Assembly: GCA_023392975.1 (NCBI GenBank)
Contig: JAEWNA010000124.1
Coordinates: 1 to 10,609, forward strand
DNA from: Pseudomonadota bacterium
Lineage (GTDB): Bacteria > Pseudomonadota > Gammaproteobacteria > Xanthomonadales > Xanthomonadaceae
DNA: 10,609 nucleotides
Direction of reading: 5' to 3'
Of the stretch, positions 1 through 5,983 are shown in pieces. Made by a program: the position numbers and the translations under genes. The stretch's first letter is position 1; each line of letters begins with the position of its first letter. The notes beneath the pieces were generated by a model, which searched no databases, was not told the DNA's origin, and saw nothing but the letters and a program-made list of their open reading frames with translations.

Positions 1-1
1 C

Positions 2-28
2 GCGCTGGTGTTCGGAGGTGCGGCATGA
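2..28 (+). CDS. C-terminal end of a beta-ketoacyl-ACP synthase (partial)
   Basis: Only the last eight codons (ALVFGGAA) and the TGA are in the window; the gene begins upstream. An ending in Leu-Val-Phe-Gly is typical of FabF-type ketosynthases. The next gene is a ketosynthase-like chain length factor that starts inside this stop codon (ATGA, 25-28), the usual pairing in aryl polyene clusters, where the two proteins form a heterodimer. The frame and overlap are seen directly. The family call is inferred from a very short tail plus the neighbour. Confidence 0.6.
   Translation, partial: ALVFGGAA
14..18 (+). promoter_or_regulatory. Ribosome binding site of the chain length factor
   Basis: A GGAGG core lies inside the end of the upstream ketosynthase gene, 6 nt before the ATG at 25. 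It fixes the start of the chain length factor and, with the ATGA overlap, suggests translational coupling of the two subunits. Confidence 0.7.
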
Positions 29-822
29 GCGCGCTGACCGCCCGCATCGCCGGCATCGGCTACTGGAGCAACGGCCTGCCGTCGTGGGACGCCGCGCGCG
101 CATTCGTCGCCGATGGCACGCTGCCGGACGCCGCGCCGAACAAACCCTCGCCGCAGCTGTTGCCGCCGAACGAACGCCGCCGTGCGCCGGAGTCGGTGGC
201 GGTGGCGCTGGAGGTCGCGCTGGCCGCCTGCCACGCCGCCGGCCGCGATCCGGCGACGCTGCCGTCGGTGTTCGCCTCGACCCACGGCGACCTCACCATC
301 ACCGACACGATCTGCGCGACGCTCGCCGACGACCCGCGCGCGATGTCGCCGACGAAATTCCACAACTCCGTGCACAACGCCGCGGCCGGCTACTGGACCA
401 TCGGCGCCGGCTGCGTGCGCGCCGCGACCGCGATCAGCGCTTACGACGCCAGCTTCGCGCAGGGCCTGATCGAAGCGCTGGCGCAGCTCGCCGCGGGCGA
501 TGAGGCGGTGCTGCTGGTCGGCTACGACACCGGCGCCACCGGCCCGCTGCATTCGGTGCACGTCGCCGAAGGCCTGCTCGGCGGTGCGCTGGTGCTCGTG
601 CGCGACGACGACCGGCCCGGCGTTGATCGGCCAAGCCTGCGCCTGCGCGCCACGCTCGACGACGGCGTCGCCGACGCACCGGGCGCGCTCGGCGTCCGCG
701 GCGCGCGCAACCCGATGGCCCCGATGCTGCCGCTGTTCGATGCGCTCGCCTCCGGCGCCGCGCAGGCGACGCTGGACGCCGGCGCGGGTCGCGCGCTGCG
801 CGTGGAGCTGATGTATGGCTGA
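25..822 (+). CDS. Beta-ketoacyl synthase-like chain length factor (ApeC-type)
   Basis: A 265 aa protein resembling the N-terminal half of a ketosynthase, as in the short chain length factors of aryl polyene clusters. Visible marks are STHGDLTITDTIC (85-97) and FHNSVHNAAAGYW (112-124), the family's most recognisable stretch. The second catalytic half of a full ketosynthase is missing, so it should act as the non-catalytic partner of the ketosynthase encoded just upstream and help set polyene length in the cytoplasm. It overlaps the upstream gene by 4 nt and the glycosyltransferase by 8 nt, so the three are probably co-translated. The start is supported by a GGAGG 6 nt upstream. The family call is firm; the role comes from knowledge of related clusters. 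Confidence 0.9.
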   Translation: MSALTARIAGIGYWSNGLPSWDAARAFVADGTLPDAAPNKPSPQLLPPNERRRAPESVAVALEVALAACHAAGRDPATLPSVFASTHGDLTITDTICATLADDPRAMSPTKFHNSVHNAAAGYWTIGAGCVRAATAISAYDASFAQGLIEALAQLAAGDEAVLLVGYDTGATGPLHSVHVAEGLLGGALVLVRDDDRPGVDRPSLRLRATLDDGVADAPGALGVRGARNPMAPMLPLFDALASGAAQATLDAGAGRALRVELMYG

Positions 823-1648
823 GCCCGTGCCCGCCACGCCCCGCGCCGACGCGAACGCCGTGGCCTTCGATCGCGGCAACGTCATCGCGGTCATCCCGGC
901 GCTGAACGAGGCGCTGCGCATCCGCGAGGTGGTCGAAGGCGCGCTGCGCGAGTGCGATCGGGTGATCGTGATCGACGACGGTTCCGACGACGGCACCGCC
1001 GACTGCATCGCCGACCTGCCGGTGACGCTGCTGCGCCATGAGCACCGCATGGGCAAGGGCGCGAGCCTGCGCGACGGTTTCCGCGAGGCCTTGCGTCTCG
1101 GCGCCGCCGCGGTGCTGACGATGGACGGCGACGGCCAGCATCTGGCCGCCGACATCCCGCGCCTGATCGCCGCCGCCAACCGCCATCCCCACTGCATCGT
1201 GATCGGCGCGCGGCTGCGCAAGCGCGCGCAGCAGCCGACCTATCGCCGCCTCGCCAACGAATTCGGCGACTGGGGCATCGCCTGGGGCTGCGGCTATCTC
1301 ATCGCCGACACCCAGAGCGGCCAGCGCCTGTACCCGGCCGCGGTCGCCGCGCTGGACGACGTGCCCGGCGAGGACTTCGTGTTCGAGGCGCAGATCCTGA
1401 TCAGCGCCTCGCGCCGGCTCGGCATGGGCGCGGTCTCGGTGCCGATCGAATCGCGCTACGCCGGCGCCGGCGCGGTCGAGAAATTCCGCAAGAGCCACTT
1501 TCGCCCGCTGCACGACCTGTGGCGCATCACCTCGCACGTGGTGGTGCAGGTGTGGAATTACGGCCACGTGATCCGCGAATACCGCCGCACCCGCGCCAAC
1601 CGTCCGGTGATCGACGATCCGAGTGGCGAGTTCGGAAACCTCTCTTGA
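815..1648 (+). CDS. Glycosyltransferase family 2 (dolichol-phosphate mannosyltransferase-like)
   Basis: A 277 aa GT-A fold glycosyltransferase. Visible motifs are PALNE (28-32), the nucleotide-binding DDGSDDG (54-60), the metal-binding DGDGQH (104-109, DxD at D104/D106) and DTQSGQR (165-171). This resembles the DPM1-like branch of GT2. There is no clear membrane helix; a moderately hydrophobic stretch lies near 240-249. The donor and acceptor are unknown. In a pigment cluster it may put a sugar on the polyene or on its lipid carrier, which is inference. It starts 8 nt before the chain length factor ends, with a GGAG at 804-807. The last few codons (GNLS) are less GC-rich than the rest, and the gene stops where AT-rich DNA begins, so its tail may have been altered by an insertion. 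Confidence 0.9.
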   Translation: MAEPVPATPRADANAVAFDRGNVIAVIPALNEALRIREVVEGALRECDRVIVIDDGSDDGTADCIADLPVTLLRHEHRMGKGASLRDGFREALRLGAAAVLTMDGDGQHLAADIPRLIAAANRHPHCIVIGARLRKRAQQPTYRRLANEFGDWGIAWGCGYLIADTQSGQRLYPAAVAALDDVPGEDFVFEAQILISASRRLGMGAVSVPIESRYAGAGAVEKFRKSHFRPLHDLWRITSHVVVQVWNYGHVIREYRRTRANRPVIDDPSGEFGNLS

Positions 1649-1675
1649 ACGAAACCAGCTTAGAGGCTAATCAGG

Positions 1676-1894
1676 ATGAGTTCTTCTAAAAAAGAGCTTT
1701 GGTTCAAGGCTGATTGTGAAGACGCTAAAGGCATCAAATCTTCTGTATGGGTCTACAAGAAAGGAAGGTCGATTTACCTTTCCTCCCAAGATTCCTTCCA
1801 AGAGCACCTCTGCCACCCTTCCGTCGCATCCGTCGAAAAAGTTAAGTCGGAAATATTTCTAGTTTTTCAGACTCGCGTAATCGCGATCAACTGA
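1676..1894 (+). CDS. Small AT-rich orphan protein, 72 aa
   Basis: I do not recognise this gene. It encodes a lysine- and serine-rich protein with alternating hydrophobic and polar residues (for example SVWVYKKGRSIYLSS at 23-37), suggesting a small beta-rich soluble domain; there is no signal peptide or membrane helix. A GAGG at 1663-1666 lies 9 nt before the ATG. The first 60 bases of line 1681-1740 contain only about 40% GC by hand count, against roughly 70% in the pigment genes, and codon use differs to match. It lies 27 nt after the glycosyltransferase and 64 nt before the halogenase, same strand. It is most likely acquired cargo at an operon junction. A chance frame is possible, but the RBS and composition argue for a real gene. 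Confidence 0.6.
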   Translation: MSSSKKELWFKADCEDAKGIKSSVWVYKKGRSIYLSSQDSFQEHLCHPSVASVEKVKSEIFLVFQTRVIAIN

Positions 1895-1958
1895 TTCGAT
1901 TTTATTTCGCTATGAACGTGAGATCTGCTCGCATAAATCCAAAGCCCTGAAGGTTGCG

Positions 1959-3602
1959 ATGAATAACGCTACAGATCATGCATGCCACGACGTCGTCGTC
2001 CTCGGCGGCGGTCTCGCCGGGCTCACGCTCGCGCTGCAACTGAAGCAGCAGGATCCGGCCATCGACGTGCTGGTGCTGGAGCGCCGTGCGCATCCGGTGC
2101 CCGAGGCCGCGCACAAGGTCGGCGAGTCGACGGTGGAGATCGGCGCGCACTACTTCGCCAACGTGCTCGGCCTGCGCGAGCACCTGGAGCGCGAACACAT
2201 CCGCAAGTTCGGGTTCCGCTTCTTCTTCAGCGACGGCCGTCACGATGTCGATCGCTGCACCGAGCTCGGCGTCAGCCGGATCCTGCCGACGCCGTCGTGG
2301 CAGATCGACCGCGGCCGCTTCGAGAATTTCCTCTGCGAGGAGGCGCGTCGCCGCGGCATCCGCTTCGTCGACGGCGCCGTGGTGCGCGGCATCGCGCTGC
2401 GCGATGGCGATGCGACGCACACGATCGCCTGGGAACACGATGGCGGCACGCACGCCACCGACGCGCGCTGGGTGATCGACGCCAGCGGCCGCGCGGGGCT
2501 GGTGAAGCGCAAGCTCGACCTCGCCGTGCACGAGGCGCACGACGTCAACGCGGTGTGGTGGCGCGTCGATGGCGTGCTCGATCCCGCCGAGTGGTCGGAC
2601 GACCAGGCGTGGCGGTCGCGCTGCACGCCGCCGGATCGCTGGCGTTCGACCAACCATCTCTGCGGGCCGGGCTACTGGTTCTGGATGATCCCGCTGTCCT
2701 CGGGCGCGCATTCGCTGGGCATCGTCTGCGATGCGAAAACGCATCCGCTGGAGACGATGAACACCCACGAGAAGGCGATGGCCTGGCTGCGCACGCACCA
2801 GCCGCGCGTGGCCGACGCGCTCGATCGCCCGCAGCACCGGCTGCAGGATTTCCTGTTCCTGCGCCATTTCTCGTACGGCTGCAGGCAGGTGTTCAGCGCC
2901 GACCGCTGGGCGCTGACCGGCGAGGCCGGCGTGTTCCTCGACCCGTTCTATTCGCCGGGCAGCGACTTCATCGGCATCTCCAACACGCTGATCGCCGACC
3001 TGATCCGCCGCGAGCGCGCGGGCGAACCGTTCGCGCCGTATGCCGAGATTTACCAGCAGCTCTACTTCGGGTTCTTCGAGAACACGATGACGCTGTACCG
3101 CGACCAGTACGCGCTGTTCGGCGACGCGCAGGTCATGCCGGTCAAGGTGATCTGGGACTACACCTACTACTGGGCGCTGCTCGCGCCGCTGATGTGCGGC
3201 GACAAGCTCACCGAGGTCTCGCTGCTGGGCCGGCTGCGGCCGCAGTTCGAGCGTGGACGCGCGCTCAACCTCGCGATGCAGGCGCTGCTGCGCGCCTGGG
3301 GCGAAGCGAACGCCGCCAGCGGCGGACCCGACGCCGCCACGCTCGATGGCCGTCTCCTCGACCAGTTCGACATCGACTGGTTCCATGAGATGAACCGCGC
3401 GTTGCACGACACGCTGGACAACCCTGCGTTCATGCAGCGCATCCGCGACAACGTCGCGCGGATGGACGGGCTGGCGGCGGAAATCCTGCAGCGGGCACGC
3501 GAGGCGTATCCGCAACTCGACGACGGCGGGTTGGCGGTGCTGCTCGATGTCGCGCCCGATGCGGTGGCGTCGCTGGCGTCGACGTGGTACGCGGCGGCGT
3601 AG
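1959..3602 (+). CDS. Flavin-dependent halogenase (tryptophan-halogenase superfamily)
   Basis: A 547 aa FAD-dependent enzyme with the full halogenase signature. It has the dinucleotide-binding GGGLAG (16-21), KVGES (53-57), the halogenase-specific WxWxIP as WFWMIP (240-245), and GEAGVFLDPFYSPG (321-334) near the flavin and halide site. K83, in RKFGFRFFF, is the likely lysine that passes the hypohalous acid equivalent to the substrate. Such enzymes use reduced FAD, oxygen and halide. Xanthomonadins are halogenated, often brominated, aryl polyenes, so the aryl end of the pigment is the expected target; whether the substrate is free or carrier-bound, and bromide or chloride, cannot be read from sequence. 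The C-terminal ~200 residues form the usual helical extension. The ATG at 1959 is the only good start. The first eight or so codons are AT-rich like the DNA before them. Confidence 0.92.
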   Translation: MNNATDHACHDVVVLGGGLAGLTLALQLKQQDPAIDVLVLERRAHPVPEAAHKVGESTVEIGAHYFANVLGLREHLEREHIRKFGFRFFFSDGRHDVDRCTELGVSRILPTPSWQIDRGRFENFLCEEARRRGIRFVDGAVVRGIALRDGDATHTIAWEHDGGTHATDARWVIDASGRAGLVKRKLDLAVHEAHDVNAVWWRVDGVLDPAEWSDDQAWRSRCTPPDRWRSTNHLCGPGYWFWMIPLSSGAHSLGIVCDAKTHPLETMNTHEKAMAWLRTHQPRVADALDRPQHRLQDFLFLRHFSYGCRQVFSADRWALTGEAGVFLDPFYSPGSDFIGISNTLIADLIRRERAGEPFAPYAEIYQQLYFGFFENTMTLYRDQYALFGDAQVMPVKVIWDYTYYWALLAPLMCGDKLTEVSLLGRLRPQFERGRALNLAMQALLRAWGEANAASGGPDAATLDGRLLDQFDIDWFHEMNRALHDTLDNPAFMQRIRDNVARMDGLAAEILQRAREAYPQLDDGGLAVLLDVAPDAVASLASTWYAAA

Positions 3603-3633
3603 ACACCTTTACCGCATTCCCGGTGTGCTGGTG

Positions 3634-4242
3634 ATGAAGGAATCAACCGATGTTGCCGGCGCACTGAGCACTGATTCGCTCTTCTCCGACCTCGGCCCGC
3701 AGACCTCGGCGTGGCTGCACAGAATCGCAGATGCAACTTCCCGAGTGATTCCAGAGAAAGCCACGACTCGACCGATTCCGCCAGAAGCACTCGATAGCCA
3801 TGATGCCGCGAGACCCTTCTTGCAAAGCCTGCAAGACTGGGCAGGCGGGCACGACAGGTTTCTCTACGCGATCATTCTCGACCAAGATTTCAGAGGGATG
3901 GATGCCGCCATCGCCTTTTCCCAGCTCATGAAAACCCGAAGATCCAAAGGGTCGGCGGAGAGTCGTGCCTTTTGTCGCCTGAATGAAAGTCACGGTGAAA
4001 GCAGATGCCTATATGTCGGAAAATCCGAAGAGATCCATAAGAGACTGAAGGATCACCTCGGCTATAGCGCAAGGAAAACCTATTCCTTGCAGCTTTCCCA
4101 TTGGGCAAAGAGCCTAGATCTTCCGCTCAATCTTTACTGCGCACAGTACGCAAACAACGTCGAAAAGGATGTGCTACAGGCACTCGAAGACCATTTGTGG
4201 GACCGTCTTCGACCCGTTCTGGGTCGCCGCGGCCCTCGATGA
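3634..4242 (+). CDS. GIY-YIG nuclease-like protein, possibly horizontally acquired
   Basis: The product is 202 aa from the ATG at 3634. An upstream in-frame ATG at 3547 would begin inside the halogenase gene and add an arginine-rich stretch typical of out-of-frame GC-rich DNA, so I reject it. The C-terminal half looks like a GIY-YIG domain: strand FLYAIIL (76-82, Y78), strand CLYVGKS (125-131, Y127 and G129), helix IHKRLKDHL with R137 and H141, and a final helix LEDHLWDRLRP with the expected catalytic glutamate E185, ending LGRRG. The two core strands are separated by about 40 residues, more than in minimal GIY-YIG domains. The first 70 residues match nothing I know. A sampled line (4021-4080) is about 47% GC. 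It follows the halogenase by 31 nt and ends 24 nt from the end of the convergent FabG gene. A role in pigment synthesis is unlikely; DNA cleavage or phage defence is only a guess. No clear ribosome binding site precedes the ATG. Confidence 0.68.
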   Translation: MKESTDVAGALSTDSLFSDLGPQTSAWLHRIADATSRVIPEKATTRPIPPEALDSHDAARPFLQSLQDWAGGHDRFLYAIILDQDFRGMDAAIAFSQLMKTRRSKGSAESRAFCRLNESHGESRCLYVGKSEEIHKRLKDHLGYSARKTYSLQLSHWAKSLDLPLNLYCAQYANNVEKDVLQALEDHLWDRLRPVLGRRGPR

Positions 4243-4266
4243 GGCTCGCAGGAAAGATTGCACGGC

Positions 4267-5004
4267 TTACGTCATCCCCCCGTCCACCCCGATCACCTGA
4301 CCGTTGACGTAGCTCGCGCCGTCGCTGCAGAGGAAGGCCACGACGGCCGCGATTTCCTCCGGCTTGCCGGCGCGGCCGGCCGGGACGATCTGCTTGATCT
4401 GCTCCGGCGGGAAGGCGTCCTCGGCCATGCGTCCCGCGATCACGCCCGGCGCGACCACATTGGCGGTGATGCCGCGGCTGGCCATCTCCCGCGCCAGCGA
4501 CTTGGTCGCGCCATGCAGCGCCGCCTTGGCGGCGGCGTAGTTGGTCTGGCCGCGATTGCCGGTGACGGCGGCCACCGACGACACGCTGACGATGCGGCCC
4601 CAGCGCTTGCGCGCCATCGGCAGCAGCAGGGGCTGGGTGACGTGGAAGAAGCCGTGCAGCGACACGTCGATCACCCGGGTCCACTGTTCTTCGCGCAGGC
4701 CGGCCATCGGTGCGTCGTCGTGGATGCCGGCGTTGTTGACCACGATCTGGATCGGGCCGGCCTCCAGCAGCGTCGCGATCGCCGCGCGCGTGGCCGCGCC
4801 GTCGGCCACGTCGAAGGCCACGGCCTCTGCGCTGCCGCCGGCGGACACGATGTCGTCGCGCACCGCTTCGGCACGGGCGGGGTTGCCGTTCGCATGCACG
4901 ATGACGTGCGCGCCCTGCGCCGCCAGCGCGCGGCAGATCGCGCCGCCGAGATCGCCGCTGCCGCCAGTGACGAGGGCGCGACGGACCAAATCAATCCCAG
5001 TCAT
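4267..5004 (-). CDS. fabG: 3-oxoacyl-ACP reductase, FabG-like SDR (ApeQ-type)
   Basis: A 245 aa short-chain dehydrogenase that should reduce the beta-keto group of the growing aryl polyene on its carrier protein, using NADPH. Motifs are TGGSGDLG (13-20), NNAG (90-93), catalytic S143, Y156 and K160 (YxxxK), and a C-terminal VDGGMT typical of FabG. Two differences stand out: the second glycine of TGxxxGxG is aspartate (D18), and the usual catalytic-tetrad asparagine (NxxG) position is serine (S115, in DVSLHGFF). These may be normal for pigment-cluster reductases. It is the last gene of the minus-strand block. Its ATG overlaps the end of the HEPN-like gene by 14 nt and its AGGGG binding site (5010-5014) lies inside that gene. 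The first seven codons are AT-rich and may derive from the insertion. Confidence 0.93.
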   Translation of the reverse strand: MTGIDLVRRALVTGGSGDLGGAICRALAAQGAHVIVHANGNPARAEAVRDDIVSAGGSAEAVAFDVADGAATRAAIATLLEAGPIQIVVNNAGIHDDAPMAGLREEQWTRVIDVSLHGFFHVTQPLLLPMARKRWGRIVSVSSVAAVTGNRGQTNYAAAKAALHGATKSLAREMASRGITANVVAPGVIAGRMAEDAFPPEQIKQIVPAGRAGKPEEIAAVVAFLCSDGASYVNGQVIGVDGGMT

Positions 5005-5545
5005 TGTCGCCCCTAGGAATAAAATTCTTTTGATTCATTCGCATAGCCGCAAGTAGGCCTGTTTTAGCATCTTCCTCAAGGAGCGCATAAAAATCTTCAT
5101 CGCTTCTTGCTGCTCTAATTTCCGGGTTGTTTTCATGACCTGGGTGGCGATAGTGCAGAATTGGGTTTCGTAATTTTCTCGCACGGTCAAACAGATCATA
5201 CTCATCTTGAGAAATTATTTTTTCATCCAACGCTTCTTTGAAAAGTGCCTCTCCACTGGCGCGGCCCATTTCGCTTTTGCCGCACGCATAGTGGGTTGCG
5301 GCCAATGTTCTTTCTACATACGCGATTGAAAGCGTTATGGCCGACAAATATTGGCCATAGACAAATGCGTATTTAGCCTCCTCAAAAAGCTGAATGGCCA
5401 ATCTTCCTCCTAGGAAAACAGAAATTCCTTCGCCCGAGAAATTATCAAGAAGCCACTGCAGTCGTTTTTTTCTGTCTACAAAGCAGCGCTGATCTTCAAG
5501 TTGAATCCATTCTTGCACTGACATAAGTTCATTCGATGTGTTCAT
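4991..5545 (-). CDS. HEPN-like protein inside the pigment operon
   Basis: A 184 aa, mostly helical, soluble protein. The C-terminal half contains RKLRNPILHYRHP, with R126-N127-x3-H131 matching the Rx4-6H motif of HEPN domains, many of which are RNases in toxin-antitoxin and defence systems; other HEPN proteins are inactive. The preceding helices (AKYAFVYGQYLSAITLSIAYVE, about 57-78) resemble the first part of DUF4145-like HEPN domains. No family name is certain. GC is low (37-50% in two hand-counted lines, 5101-5220). It lies 9 nt after the ApeP-type gene, with an AAGGAC binding site in that gap, and overlaps FabG by 14 nt. No antitoxin-like nucleotidyltransferase gene is adjacent. It looks like acquired cargo now co-transcribed with the pigment genes; its function is unknown. 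Confidence 0.7.
   Translation of the reverse strand: MNTSNELMSVQEWIQLEDQRCFVDRKKRLQWLLDNFSGEGISVFLGGRLAIQLFEEAKYAFVYGQYLSAITLSIAYVERTLAATHYACGKSEMGRASGEALFKEALDEKIISQDEYDLFDRARKLRNPILHYRHPGHENNPEIRAARSDEDFYALLEEDAKTGLLAAMRMNQKNFIPRGDNDWD
5010..5014 (-). promoter_or_regulatory. Ribosome binding site of fabG, located inside the HEPN-like gene
   Basis: On the minus strand this reads AGGGG, 5 nt before the FabG ATG at 5004. It lies within the last codons of the HEPN-like gene, so translation of the reductase starts from signals carried by the apparently foreign gene. Confidence 0.65.
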
Positions 5546-5548
5546 TTT

Positions 5549-5554
5549 GTCCTT
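5549..5554 (-). promoter_or_regulatory. Ribosome binding site of the HEPN-like gene
   Basis: The minus strand reads AAGGAC with its AGG core 5 nt before the ATG at 5545. It directly follows the TAA of the ApeP-type gene (5557-5555), so the HEPN-like gene is set for coupled translation. Confidence 0.65.
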
Positions 5555-5983
5555 TTATCCCTGCAGCATCACCGCTGCCCGGCCTTCCGCGAGCAGCGTG
5601 CCGACATGGAACAGGCGGAAGGCGTACTGCTGGCTCGCCGGGCTGTCGGCGAGCAGCTCGGCCTCGCCTTCGAGGTCGCCGGGCAGGTCGTCGATGCGGG
5701 CGACGTGCAGGCGCACGTCGCGCAGCGCGACCAGGAAGCCGACCTTCGGCGCGCCGCCGGCCACGGCGCCGCGCAGGCCGCCGTGCACGGCCATCGCCTG
5801 CGCGCCGTACTCGCACAGGTGCACCGCACGCAGCTGCCCGTCGCTGCGCAGCGGGTGCGCGGGATCGCGATGGCCGGCGCTGCGCAGGCGGATGCGCGCG
5901 TCGTCCCAGTCGGCCACCGCATCCCAGAGGCACATCGCGCCCTGGTGCGGGATCAGCGCGAGGATCGCGTCGCGGTCGATCAT
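5555..5983 (-). CDS. ApeP-type hotdog dehydratase
   Basis: A 142 aa single hotdog domain of the FabA/FabZ-like group found in aryl polyene clusters. Marks are IPHQGAMCLW (11-20, H13) and CEYGAQAMAVHGG (57-69, E58), the region of the hotdog central helix; H13 and E58 are likely catalytic or substrate-binding residues. It should remove water from the 3-hydroxyacyl intermediate to make the trans double bond, probably with the ApeI-type protein encoded at 10236-10541; in characterised aryl polyene systems these two are reported to form a complex. The start at 5983 is chosen over a much longer open frame because it overlaps the exporter stop as ATGA (5983-5980) and matches the family's N-terminus. 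It ends in TAA, whereas most other pigment genes here end in TGA, consistent with disturbance at this edge. Confidence 0.88.
   Translation of the reverse strand: MIDRDAILALIPHQGAMCLWDAVADWDDARIRLRSAGHRDPAHPLRSDGQLRAVHLCEYGAQAMAVHGGLRGAVAGGAPKVGFLVALRDVRLHVARIDDLPGDLEGEAELLADSPASQQYAFRLFHVGTLLAEGRAAVMLQG

Noticed and set aside
434..1567. Minus-strand open frame opposite the chain length factor and glycosyltransferase
   Set aside because: Shadow frame spanning two well-supported genes on the other strand; His/Arg-rich and unlike any family.
1765..1786. Small inverted repeat (AAGGT / ACCTT with flanking purine and pyrimidine tracts) in the 72 aa gene
   Set aside because: Only a five-base stem with imperfect flanks, inside a coding frame; chance level.
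1902..3515. Long minus-strand open frame (537 aa) opposite the halogenase
   Set aside because: It lies antisense to a gene with clear halogenase motifs, its translation is Arg/Val/Ala-rich without recognisable domains, and long antisense frames are expected at this GC.
3547..3633. N-terminal extension of the GIY-YIG protein
   Set aside because: The 29 extra codons are an Arg-rich out-of-frame reading of the halogenase end; the ATG at 3634 is a better start.
4991..5545. Classical HEPN/MNT toxin-antitoxin pair
   Set aside because: No nucleotidyltransferase or other antitoxin-like gene is adjacent; both neighbours are pigment enzymes.
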